Origin: Sordaria brevicollis
Lineage: Eukaryota; Ascomycota; Sordariomycetes; Sordariales; Sordariaceae
Direction of reading: 5' to 3'
Length of the DNA: 64,000 nucleotides
Assembly (NCBI GenBank): GCA_033439795.1
Contig: JAUTDP010000002.1
Location: 1,984,001-2,048,000, forward strand
How positions within the stretch are numbered: the first letter of the stretch is position 1; every line of letters starts with the position of its first letter. The notes beneath the pieces are model-generated. The model had not been told where the DNA came from and made no database searches. It saw only the letters and a program-made list of their open reading frames with translations. Position numbers and translations under genes: made by a program. Below are positions 36,873 to 49,800 of the stretch, piece by piece.

Positions 36873-38766
36873 ATAAGCGATTTCTTCTTTATTTTAAAAT
36901 AGCGCGTATTATTTACCGTTGTTAACGACGAATTAAAATTAAAATAATAAATTAAGGATTTATAAACTAAATTTATTGACGTCGAATAGTAATAGAAAGA
37001 CCCGGGTATAAATTAGGAAATGGCTAACTATTTAATTAATAGGGTTAATTATTATAGCGAATTAATCGAAGAGTGTAAAAATAATTTTTAGAAATTATTA
37101 AATAAATCAAAATAGGCTATTAAGCCGAGCTTAAACCCCGAAATTAAATTGAATACTAAAAAAGAGGAAGTCGATTTAACCGATATAATAGATATACCCG
37201 AATTTTTAAATTTATTTGATATAATCGACGAAGATTTATATAATAATTATAAAGAATTAGATAACGAGTAATCGATAATAGAATTATATAAGAGAATAGC
37301 GAAATTATCGAAAGAATTTAGTAAAAGATTTATTCTTATTTTTAACTTCTTTATTAAATTAGATAGTATTAAAATAAATAATATTAAATTAGGTAGTACG
37401 AAGTCCGATATATTTATACCTCCGCCTCCTACTATTATTAAATTAGGTAATACGAAGTCCGATATATTTATACCCCCGTTTTTTATTGTTATTAAATTAA
37501 GTAATATGAAGTCCGATATATTTATACCCCCGCTTCCTACTATTATTAAATTAGGTAGTACGAAGTCCGATATATTTATGCCCCCGCCTCCTATTATTAC
37601 TAAGCTAAGTAAAATATTTAATATAACGATATTGTTTATTAAAACGCCTTCTAATTTCAAAATTACCCTATTTATTATTATCAATTAAAATACCGGTATT
37701 TGATTATTTATAGGTATTGATAATTTTTTTAGCGATATTAGTAACGTCGAAGAAGATTATAATAACGAATTCGGCGATATTAATACGGTTAGTTATAATT
37801 AGTCTAGTCTATCGGGCTTTAGTATATTTGGTTAATCGATTAAATTCGATAAAGGTATTTAATATTCCGAAAACTTCGAAAATTTTGGTAATAATAATTA
37901 ATATTTTTTTAGTAAAATGGAGTTCGAGGATTATGCCGAGGATCGTTACGAAGAACCCGAGCCCGAGCCCAAACCCGAGCCCGAATTTAAGATTCCCGAA
38001 AATTAATGTAACGATAGTAATTAAGGTAGTGGCGGTTTAAATCGTTGTAAATAGAGCGGCATCGGCCGTTTAAAAGATATATACCCCGAATATTTTTAGG
38101 AATTTACCCATACTAGTCTTTAGGCTATTAAAGAAATTAGTATGATATTTATTCGTCTATAATATAACCCGATTGAAGATAATTATTAACATAACTCTAA
38201 TTAAGAGGATACCGGTATTCTACTTACCCTATTATACGATAATATTCCCAATAGTATTAATATACTTAACGACGACCCAATTATTATTAATAAAATTAAT
38301 AAAGAAGTCCATTAAATATTATTCTTATTTTATTATAATTAATTCTCTAATATTATTATTAAAAGAATATATAATTACTAAATTAATATTAAAAAGACTA
38401 AGTTTAAAAATTTACGTATATATATTATAAATATTTATCGGACTTTAAAATTATTCTACCTAATTATATTTATACGTACCTTTTTCAACGATATTATTTT
38501 TAATAACCTAAATATCTTTGAATACGACTTCGATACGTTTAATCCCGTATATAAAGATACCTTTAAAGACTTTATTATTAAATATATTAATAAACGTATT
38601 TTCGATTAAATTTATTTATATATTATTAAATATATTGATTACGAAGAAAACTTTAATAATAAATAAGGCCTTATTTAATTCTATTTTAAAACGGAATTTT
38701 AAAATATAAGTCTTTATTAATTCCGTATTATTAAATCGGAGTAAACTCTTAATACCGGTCGCCTTC
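36873..38766 (+). pseudogene. Unknown ORF family X, copy 2, first part
   Basis: Same unrecognised family as 5,154-7,562. One frame holds for 1.9 kb; the stops are TAA/TAG with one TGA near 37,695. The likely start is ATA at 36,873, which RIP would make from ATG. Layout: Lys/Gln-rich coiled-coil-like head (residues about 10-60), acidic linker, four 18-residue repeats (about 172-243), acidic and EPEPEPKPEPE segment (about 345-365), helical core. Residues 473-493 and 587-607 match copy 1, 12 of 21 identical in each block. It is broken at 38,766 by LINE A; the target duplication is CCGGTCGCCTTC at 38,755-38,766 against CTAATCGCCTTC at 62,711-62,722. The frame resumes at 62,723. Confidence 0.6.
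37386..37604 (+). repeat. 54-bp in-frame tandem repeat, 4 copies
   Basis: Units are in register at 37,389, 37,443, 37,497 and 37,551 (exact 54-bp period). Each encodes KLGSTKSDIFIPPPPTII with small changes. The minus strand is also open here over 145 codons, but that frame is a shadow of the repeat. Confidence 0.92.
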
Positions 38767-38921
38767 AAACTACTTCGGAACCGGAAACGCCGATTTCTAA
38801 TCGAGGAGCGCTCTAAAACGAAAACCGATAATAAGAATCGATTTAAAAGGGTCTTTTACGTCCTTTATAATATCCCGCGACGATCGTAACGACGATAATA
38901 TATCGTTATTACCGATAATAA
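38767..38921 (+). mobile_element. LINE A, 5' end (split by LINE B)
   Basis: First 155 bp of a full-length LINE, beginning AAACTACTTCGGAACCGG, matching the 5' ends of copies B, C and E. It is interrupted at TTATTACCGATAATAA (38,906-38,921, repeated at 46,859-46,874) by LINE B. Confidence 0.88.
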
Positions 38922-41900
38922 ATAAGATTCTTATTCCCTAATTAAATCTATAGCGCTAATATAGTATAGGGTCCATTTCCGATTCCCTATAGGATAAAAC
39001 CGTAAGCGTTAAGCGCCCCGGATAAAAATCCCGGCTATATTTCCCGGCGCGGATTTATCCGCGCCGCTTTTTCGGCGTTCTACGATCGCGGTATATACTT
39101 ACCGCTAACGCGATTAATATCCGTCTTATCCCTTCTATTTATTATTGCGCTAAAATATTAAATTATTCTACTTTTTTAATCCGCTATTCTATTTCCTATT
39201 TATTACCGCCTTCCGTTTTCTATTCCTTTATTTATTTACCCTTTTAACCGTTATTAAATTTTTTAATTATTAAATTTTCTTTTATTCCTTTTATCCTTTT
39301 CTTTCCTTTATTATAATTACGTTTTTACTACGGTTTATACCGGCGTAAAGATTTCCTTCCTTTAAATATAAAAACCCCTTATCCCCCGAATTTTTTTAGG
39401 TTTTTCCTTCCTTTAATAATAATAATCGATTTAAAATGGCTATTTTCCGTTAAAAATACGCTAAAATATTCCGTAAAATAATAGAAATTTCCGACGAAAA
39501 TAAAAGCGAAAATTCGTTTCCCCTTCGCCCTCTTTTATTAACCCTTATATTTAATACGGTTAATACCGATATTAAAATTAATTTTAAACGTATTATTAAA
39601 TTCCTTATTAATAATAAATTCTTTTATATATTCGAAAAAGGGTAAATCTTCTTTCCGCTATATTTTATCTTTACGTTAACCTTTCCGAAATTATATTCGT
39701 ATTTTTTTATATTTTATTTATACTTTCTAATTAATTAAAGCCTTTTTTACCTTTACGTTTATCCCGGGTTATAATATTTATATAAAAATTATCGTTAAAT
39801 CGATTTATTATATCCTTAATTATTTAAATAAATTATTATCCTTTATATCGTTAATATTTTTTATTTTAATTTATTTTTAGATAAATTTAATTAAATTATT
39901 TAATTTACTTTAGCGGTTTTGCGTTATATAATCGATACGCTTCGTAATTTTTACGATTTTTGTAATATTTTTTAGGATAAAGTCGTTATTAAAAATTCGG
40001 TTAATAGCGAATTCCGCGATTATTTTATCCGTTTCCGTATTGTTATTAAGGAATTTACCGGCGCAATTCGCCCTCGCTTTATTAACGATAATTTTATTAA
40101 TACCCTTAAGTAATTTATTCGCTATAGAAAATAATCGGTTAATAATTATTTCTAAAAAAATTATTACGAATTCTTTTTTTCCAATAAAAATAATTTAATC
40201 GGTAATTGTATTCCTTTAAATAATATCCTTTATAATAATAATAATAATTTACCCCGTAATAATAATAATAATTTATTTCGTAATAATAGCGGTAGAATTC
40301 CCTAAAATAATAGCGGTATTTATATACTTTCCTATAGTAATTCCCTAATAGAAATTAATTCGCCGGCTATTTATTCTACTAATCCTATTCTTATTAATAG
40401 TAATTAATTCGTTTAGCGTTAATTCGTAATTAATATTATACGCTAATATATTCGTTAATTCAACGAATAGAATTATTTATTCGCCGATAATAATAAAATA
40501 TTAAAGGTTTTAATTAATCGTAAAAAGAAATAATAATTAAATAAATTATCACTTTCGCAGCCTAATAAATTTTTAACTAAATAGAAATCCTCTCCTATCC
40601 TCGTTCTAATATATTAATAAATAAATGTAAAAAAAAAGGAAGAAAAGAAAATTAAAAATAGCGAACGAATTCGTTTCGCCGCTCCTCTTTTAATTCGATT
40701 ACTAAACGGTATTTATTTAATCGTCCTAACCGAAATATTTATAATAAAATTCTTTCGGCTTTAATTCCATTATTTAAATAAATTTAGAATTATTCTTACG
40801 TTTATAATTAATTAATTATTACGAATTATATATTTATTATTTAGAAATATTTAAATATAATATAATAGAACGTTTCTCGTTTTAATCCGTACGAATAAAT
40901 AGGGGTATTAATATTAGGGATTCTCTTTTAAAAAAGGAAAGCCCTAAAACCGATTACTTCCATTCTCGTTTAAACGAGGAGGGAGCTTTTTACTTTCGTT
41001 AATAAATAATAATTTTTATCGTTTTCCGAAGGTTAAATTCTCTTCCGCTTCTTTTTTTTTTAATTAATTATATACCGTTTTATTATAATATTATTAAATT
41101 TCGGGTCGAAATTAATAATTATAAATTTATATTGCCGATTTAATTTGGCTACTATTATTATTAATTAATAATTATAGCGCGATATTTATTCTCTCTTTAT
41201 AACGTCCTTTAATTATATTTCTCGATCGAAGGTTAAAAGTTCTAGCGGCTATAACGGTTAAACGGGTATATTTATTACCGGGGGTAATCCTATTATAATC
41301 GCTATAAAATTTTTTATTAATATTTATTCCTTTACCTATTTAATTTTAACGGTACCGTTTTCCAATTTATTAATAAATAATCGATTTTTTATTCGTTTTA
41401 TTTAAATATAATTAATTATTTAAACTATTATTCCTTGGACGAACCTAACTTAATTTATACGGGCGAATTTCTTTTCGAAAGCCCTTACCCGTTTATTAAA
41501 ATAGAAATTAAATAGCGGGTAAAAAATTTCTATTTTAAAATTCCGTACCGGCGTAACTTTATACGCTTTAACGACGACTTTTAAATATTTAATTTAGTAT
41601 TTAGCTAATTTAATTATTATCTTTCGGGGTTTACTATATATTTTTATCGGTTAATAGAAAGTTAAAGCTTTATATATAATTACGCTTCGAATATATTTAA
41701 TATAAATCTCCTTTACGTAAATAAAAGAATAACCCTAAATTTTTATAGCTAATTAAGTTAATATATTCGTTTAAATTTTTATTTTCTTTTTAATAATTTT
41801 TATATAAGTTCGATAATTAAATTTATAGTTTAATTAAACGCTTAAAAATTTTATCGATTCCGTCGGTCGAAATATAATATCCCTAAATTAGAAAATTTTT

Positions 41901-44900
41901 ATTCTTAATACCCTCGTCCGTATAAAATATATTAATTTTATTTTATTCGCTTCGAATTTTATATTTTTCTCCCCTATTTATTCGGAATAAATTTCTTATA
42001 CTACTTAAAATATTTTATAATTCTCTTTAATAATCTTCGCTATAATAATAATATTAATATCGTCGGTAAAGTTAATTATAATTATATTTTTAACTATAGT
42101 TAATTTATAGTATAATAAGGTAATAAAAAGGATAAAAAGAATTAAAGAGAAAGGGGAATTTTAAGGTATTCCAACTTTTATAGCGTAAAGAACGGATATT
42201 TTATCGTCGAAAAAGAGGGAACCTTTTTATCCGTTAACGAAATTCGCTACTTATTTGAAAATTTATTATAGGAATTGCATTTCCTATAGAATATATAGTA
42301 ATTATCTATAATTAATTCTATTAAATATATTTTTAAAATTAAAAAGTATTAATAACGTAACGGCTCTGAATTTCTAAACTATATATATAATATTTATAAT
42401 AATATAAATAGTAAATTCGGTCGAATAATTTACCCAATTATTTATCTAACCCTTTAGTAAGAAGTTAAATTTTTTTATAATTTAAGTAAATCTCTTAGTA
42501 ACGAACGCTTCGAAAATTTTCCCAACGTTATTTAATAATAAAATTAGCCTTTATACGCCGGCTAATTTTTACTATACGGCGGTTTTTTTTAATTTTTTAA
42601 GAATGATTACTTTCGCGTTCTTAAATTACTATAGGAAGTATTTAAAACGAAAATTCGTAACTGCGAAAACGGTTATAACTTTTCGGAATAATTTTTTATA
42701 AATCTTTAAAAATTTATTCGAATATTAATTAATACCTAATACTTTATTTAGAATTATCCGAAATAAAACTTCTTAAATATCCTCTTCGGTAATTAATTCG
42801 TTAATAAATAACGAATCGTTAATATTTGGGGGAAAGGTTTAATTGGGTAGATAATTTGTAAAAACGTTTACTTTCGGGAAGAAACGTTTAACGAAAATAT
42901 TCGCCTTACTATTATAGTTTTCGATTTTTTTTATTCCCTTATATTATTTAAAAATTAAGAATTTAGGCGGGTTTATTAATAAATAATTTCGGGTACGGGC
43001 TTATTTTTCGAGGGTTTAAAATTTATTTAAATTTTTCAATGCCCTTTCGACGCTTTTTCGTTATATTATTTACTAAACTTTCGTATTAATCCTTCTTTTC
43101 TTTATTAATATTTTTATAAATTTTACTTAATTCGAAAATATCTTTTCCTTATATTATTTTTATTATTTTTGCTTTATATTTTTTATTATTATTTTATATT
43201 TTAATATCTATTACTTCGCTTTTTTCCTTTAACTTTTTTTTTAATATAGGACGAATTTTTCCGTTATATTTATAAATTCTCTATCGAATTTATCGAATAT
43301 AAATTCTAATTCCTCCTTCGTATCGATTTTCGTTAGGACCGAAATCCGTTATAATATTGCCTCTCGTACCTTTTCCGTATTTATTAAATTTTAATTATAA
43401 TTTTCCTTTATTTTTATTTTTTTAATTTTTCTTTTAATATAGATTTAAATTTCCTAAAAATAATAGTCCGAACCGGTTTGTTCGTACCGTTATACCCCTT
43501 AATATTCGGTTTCGATTTTTAATATTATTTATACGTAATTGATTATTTTATTTCTCTTTTCTTATATTATATTATTTATACGGGTCGGTTCCCCTTTAGG
43601 GGTAATAAATTATATACGCTATTATTATATTTATATAAAGAGTTTTTCGGCTCCCGGGTTAATTTTATTCTTTAAATCCTAATTGGGATAATAGAGGTTG
43701 AAATTTCCGACGGTTACAATTTAATATCTTACCGGGGGTTTTTCTTCGAAGAGTTCGAAGAAGGGAAACCCCTATTTGTATTCCGGTATTCTATACGTTT
43801 TAATAGGGGAATAAATTAAATAAATAGTTAATAATTCTTTTAAATTCTTAAACGTTATAGAGGTTTAATTTTTTCCAACGCGGAAATTTAAATCCCTAAG
43901 GTTCTATTTTTTATTTACGTAAATAACTACTTTCCTTTTTTTTAAATAATTTACCTCGATATATTTACCGCCCTATAAATAATAAATATCCTTATTCAAA
44001 TTCCTACCCGGCTCTTAAATTATTACGATATTATAAATTTCCTTTTATTTAAATAGTAATTTCCCTTTTTCGTACGATTTCCCTATATTTTAATAGAATA
44101 TTTTTAATTAAATTATTAATTACTCTATAAAAGAATATTTTTTAGCCTTACGGGCGGAGTGGGAGTAGGAGTTTTTTCCTTCTAAGTAATTAATTTAGCG
44201 GCGGCGATTAAATTAGCGCTATTCCGAATACCCGAGCTTTAAAAATTCGTAAATGCGTTTATCGGGCCTTTGGCTATTAATTTTAATTTAATAAAGGGCC
44301 CGCTAATCCGCTTACGGGTACGGCCTTTATTTCCGCTTTTAAATTCCCTTTTACGAATAATAATAGTATAGGCGGTAAGGGGGGTATTAAGGAAATCGAT
44401 ATTTTTATTATCCTTTACCGCTATTGGTTTTAATATAATATTTTTTTTTTTTAGGGTCCTTTTGGTATATAAATAAATATAGCCTTTTAATGTATTTTAT
44501 AGTAGCTTTTGCGATAATTTTTTTAAAAATAGGGTATACCTTCTTTTCGAAAGTATAATGCCTATACTTTTTATATAGAATATAGAAAATTAGTAATTTA
44601 TTTTTATTAAACGGGTAATTCGCTTTTCTAAAGTAATTTTTATTATATTTATCTTTATTATAGCGTTTATAAACGTTAGTATTACGGTAAAACTTCTTTA
44701 AATATTTTACGCCCTAATAAATAAAATATTATTAAATATTGGCTAAAGAGGTAAACGGTTTATAAATATATACGCCGCCTTTTTAGAAGAGGAATTTTTT
44801 ATAAAGAATTTCGGTTATTTTTGTAATTATAATCTTTATTATATTAACGATGCAGAAGATGGCAATTTACTCGGGTAATTAGGGATGCAGCAGGTCGACT

Positions 44901-46858
44901 CAACGACGGCCTCTATATAGGCATCGTAACCCGGGACGGCCGGGAAAGAGAGAAGGGCCTTAACCAACTAGAGGGTATAGGCGAAACACGGGGGAGTACG
45001 GACACGGCTTCGGAGAGGTTAACGCAAAGATAAAACGTAGCAGAGGGAGGACTTACCCTTTCTCCGGCATATAAAAGAATTTATTACTAATAAAACATTT
45101 AATAATACGTTCGAAATTAATTTTAATATCGGTATTAATTATATTAAATATAAGGGTCGGCGAAGGAAGGCGAAGGGGAAACGAATTTTCGCCTTTATCC
45201 TCGTCGGAGGTTTCTATTATTTTATAGAACGCTTCAATACGTTTTTAACGGGGAATAACTATTTCAAATCGATTATTATTATTATTAAAGGAAGGAAAAG
45301 CCTAAAAAAGCTTAAGGGATAAAGGGTTTTTATATTTAAAGGAGGGAAATTTTTACATTAATATAAATTATAATAAAAATATAATTATTATAGAAGGAGG
45401 AAGAGGATAGAAAGAATAAAAGAAAATTTAACGGTTAGGAAATTTAATAGCGGTTAGAAAAGTAAATAAGCGGAGGAACGGAAGGCGGAAAACGGTAGTA
45501 AATAAAAAGATAAAACGGCGGATTAGAAAAGCGGAGCGGTTTAATATTTTTATACAACGGTAAATAAAAGGGATAAGATAGATATTAATCGTATTGGCGG
45601 TAGGTATATATTACGATTGTAGAATGCCGAAGAAGCGGCGCGGATAGGTCCGCGCCGGGAATTATAGCCGGGGTTTTTGTCCGGGGCGCTTAACGCTTAC
45701 GGTTTTATCCTACGGAGAATCGAAAATAGACCCTATATTATATTAGCGCTATAGATTTAGCTAGGGAATAAGAATCTTACTTAATCTTTATTATAAAGAA
45801 TCCCCTATTTTCGCTAATTTTCTTCTTTTATAAATATATTTTAATAATAAAGGTAATTGGGTTCGCTTACTATATTTTATAAATAATATCCTCTATCTTT
45901 ATATATTCGGCAATATTCGCCTAAAGGAACCCTTTAGCGATTAACGTAATAATATTTAAAAATACGAACGCTTTTTTACTAAAGATTTTCTTAATTTAAA
46001 TTTAATATTATTAATATTATTCGTATATAGTATTATTGAATATAATTTTATAATTTCCGGTTGTAAATAATTTTGTAGCGGTTTATATAATATTAAGGGT
46101 ACCGGTTTTTAAATTGTAAAATATTTTTTCGATTTAAATTTTAATTTCTTCGTTCGTTTATTTCGAATATTAAATATCGATTATAATATTTCGAATAAAG
46201 AGGGTACGGTCGTAATTAATAAGGAGTGTTTTCGGGGGGGGGGGGTAATAATTATAATATATTAAAAGATAGATCCGGTTTTAAAAAAAGCGTTCTTTAT
46301 AATTCTAGCCTATATTTTCGGCGCTTCTTTAACGTTCTTTTATAATTCCTATAAAATCGTTTTCTTTAAATCGTTAAAATCTTTCCTAATAATAATTTAA
46401 TCGTTATTAATCTTATTAGCCTCGGGGCGCGTTACTTTATTTTTCTTCGCGAAGATTTTCGTATATTCGTTAAATAATTTATAAACCTAATTACAATCTT
46501 CGAGCGAAATAATATTGTAGTCCGAAGATTTATTCGCTTTAGTAATAAATTTCTTTATAGTTTCGTCGTTTTCCTATATTTTTTCTAAAGTCTTCGCAAC
46601 GTACGTTACATTAAGGTTATTATATATTAAAAATCTTACGAGCGGGTTGTAAACGCTATTTTCGAATCTATAATTACCGTTATTAATTACTATCGGTAGT
46701 AACGATATATCGTCGTCGCTATAATCGTCGTAGGATATTATAAGGGACGTAAAAGACCCTCTTGAGTCGATTCCCGTTGTCGGTTTTCGTTTTAGAGCGC
46801 TCCTCGACTAGAAATCGGCGTTTCCGGTTCTAAAGCAGTTTTTTTCCGATTATTATTA
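38922..46858 (-). mobile_element. LINE B, full length, inserted in LINE A
   Basis: The 3' end is at the left (38,922) and the 5' end at the right (about 46,847). It is flanked by TTATTACCGATAATAA. At the 5' junction 10-13 extra bases (CCGATTATTATTA, about 46,846-46,858) resemble the target and may be templated filler. Endonuclease site: GNFN at 43,698-43,709, from GDFN. RT motif: FTDD at 42,058-42,072. Contains the truncated plus-strand LINE at 44,844-45,781. Net length about 6,972 bp. Confidence 0.9.
44844..45781 (+). mobile_element. Truncated LINE inside LINE B
   Basis: 938 bp of 3' region, flanked by TAATCTTTATTATA at 44,830-44,843 and 45,782-45,795. Its first 215 bp keep many CA and TG dinucleotides (for example GATGCAGAAGATGGCAA), while the rest is strongly RIP-scarred. 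Ends with the shared hairpin and AATCTTACT tail. Confidence 0.92.
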
Positions 46859-46874
46859 TTATTACCGATAATAA

Positions 46875-49800
46875 TTAATAATAGCGACTATAAATTCGAA
46901 AATAGCGTTTATAATCCGTTCGTAGGATTTTTAATATATAACGACCTTAATATAATGCGCGCTATAAAAATTTCGGAAAAAACGTAAGAAGATAACGATA
47001 TTATAAAAAAAATTATTATTAAAATAAATAAATCTTCGGATTATAACGTTATTTCGTTCGAAGATTATAATTAAATTTATAAATTATTTAACGAATATAC
47101 GAAAATCTTAATAAAGAAAAGTAAAGTAATACGCCCCGAAGTTAATAAAATTAATAATAATTAAATTATTATTAAAAAGGATTTTAATAATTTAAAAAAA
47201 ATAATTTTATAGGAATTATAAAAAAACGTTAAAAAAGCGCTGAAAATATAGGTTAGAATTATAAAGAATATTCTTTTTAAAACCGGGTTTATCTTTTAAT
47301 ATATTATAATTATTACCCCCTTTTTAAAAATATTCCCCGTTAATTATAATCGTACTTTTTTTATTCGAAATATTATAATCGATATTTAATATTCGAAGTA
47401 AACGAATAAAAAAATTAAAATTTAAATCGAAAAAATATTTCGCGATTTAAGGATTAATACTTTTAATATTATATAAACCGCTATAAAATTATTTACGACC
47501 GGAAATTATAAAATTATATTCGATAATATTATATACGAATAATATTAATAATACTAAATTTAGGTTAAGAAGGTCTTTAATAAAAAAATATTTATATTTT
47601 TAAATATTATTATATTAATTATTAAAAGGTTCCTTTAAGCGAATATCGCCGAATATATAAAGATAGAGGATATTATTTATAAAATATAATAGGCGAATCC
47701 GAATACCTTTATTATTAAAATACGCCCGTAGAAAAAAAAAATTAACAAAGATAGGAAATTCTTTATAATAGAAATTATAATTATAAAAATAACCGAAGCT
47801 TTTTATAAAAAATTCCTCTTTTAAGAGGGCGGTATATATATTTATAAACCGTTTATTTCTTTAATTAATATTTAATAATATTTTATTTATTAGGGCGTAA
47901 AATATTTAAAGAAGTTTTATTATAACGCTAACGTTTATAAACGTTATAATAAGGATAAATATAATAGAGATTATTTTAAAGAAGCGAATTACCTATTTAA
48001 TAAAGATAAATTGCTAATTTTCTATATTTTAAATAGAAAATACGGGTATTATATTTTCGAAAAGAAAATATACCCCTTTTTTAAAAAAATTATTATAAAG
48101 GTTATTATAGCGTACGTTAAAAAGTTATACTCTTTTATATATTAGAAAAATTTCGAAAGAAATATTATATTAAAACCGGCGGCGGTAAAGGATAATAAGG
48201 ATATTAATTTCCTTAATGCCCCTCCTACCGTTTATATTATTATTATTCGTAAAAGGGAATTTAAAAATAAAAATAAAGGTTATATTTATAAATAAATTAG
48301 CGGACCCTTTATTAAATTGAAATTAATAATTAAAAGCCCGATAAACGTATTTACGAATTTTTAAAGCTTAGGTATTTAGAACGGCGTTAATTTAATCGCT
48401 ATTACTAAACCGGTTATTTAAAAAGAAAAAATTTTTATTCCTACTTTACTTATAGGGTTAAAAAATATTCCTTTATAAAGTAATTAATAATTTAATTAAA
48501 AATATTTTATTAAAATATAGGGAAATTATACGAAAAAGGGAAATTATTATTCGAATAAGAAGAGATTTATAATATTATAGCGATTTAAAAACCGGATAGG
48601 AATTTAAATAAAAATATTTATTATTTATAAGGCGGTAAATATATTAGGGTAAATTATTTAAAAAAAGGGAGGGCGGTTATTTACGTAAATAAAAAATAGA
48701 ATTTTAAAGATTTAAATTTTTATATTAGAAAAGATTAGGCCTTTATAACGTTTAAGAATTTAAAAGAGTTATTAATTATTTATTCGATTTATTCCCCTAT
48801 TAAAACGTATAGAATATTAAAATACGAATAAAAGTCTCCCCTTTTCGAATTCTTCGAAAAGAAACCTCCGGTAAAATATTAAATTATAACCGTCGGGGAT
48901 TTTAACTTTTATTATCCTAATTAGGATTTAAAAAATAAAATTAACTTAAGAATTAAAAGATTCCTTATATAAATATAACGGTAATATATATAATTTATTA
49001 TTTTTAAAAGGGAATTAATTTATATAAATAATAAAATATAAGAAAAAAGAAATAGGATAATTAATTACGTATAAATAATATTAAAAATCGAAACCAAATA
49101 TTAAGGGGTATAATAATATAAATAAATCGGTTCGGATTATTATCCTTAAGAAATTTAGATTTATACCGGAAGGAAAATTAGGAAAGTAGAAATAAAAGAA
49201 GGTTATAATTAAAATTTAATAAATATAAAAAAGGTACGAAAGGCGGTATTATAACGAATTTCGGTCTTAGCGAAGATTAATACGAAAAAGGAATTAGAAT
49301 TTATATTCGATAAATTCGATAGAGAATTTATAAATATAATGGAGGAATTCGTTTTATATTAAAAGAAAAATCGAAGGAGAAGAGTAAAATAATAGATATT
49401 AAAATATAAAATAGTAATAAAAAATACGAAGCGGAAATAGTAGAAATAATATAAGGAAAGGATATTTTCGAATTAAATAAAATTTATAAAAATATTAATA
49501 AAGAAAAGAAGGATTAACGCGAAAGTTTAATAAACGATATAGCGAAAAAGCGTTAAAAAGGCGTTGAAAAATTTAAATAAATTTTAAACCTTTGAAAAAT
49601 AAACCTATACCCGAAGTTATTGATTAATAAACCCGCCTAAATTCCTAATTTTTAAATAATATAAAGGAATAAAAGAAATCGAAGATTATAGTAGGAAAGT
49701 AAATATTTTTATTAAATATTTCTTCCCGAAAGTAAATATTTTTACGGATTATTTATTTAATTAGACCCTTCCTTTAAATACCGGTAATTCGTTATTTATT

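Noticed and set aside
37247..37684. 145-codon stop-free minus-strand frame
   Set aside because: It is the antisense of the 54-bp tandem repeat in the plus-strand relic; that plus frame continues for 1.9 kb and matches copy 1, while the minus frame ends with the repeat.
37717..38040. 107-codon open frame, plus strand
   Set aside because: Out of frame with family X copy 2, whose frame here contains the EPEPEPKPEPE segment.
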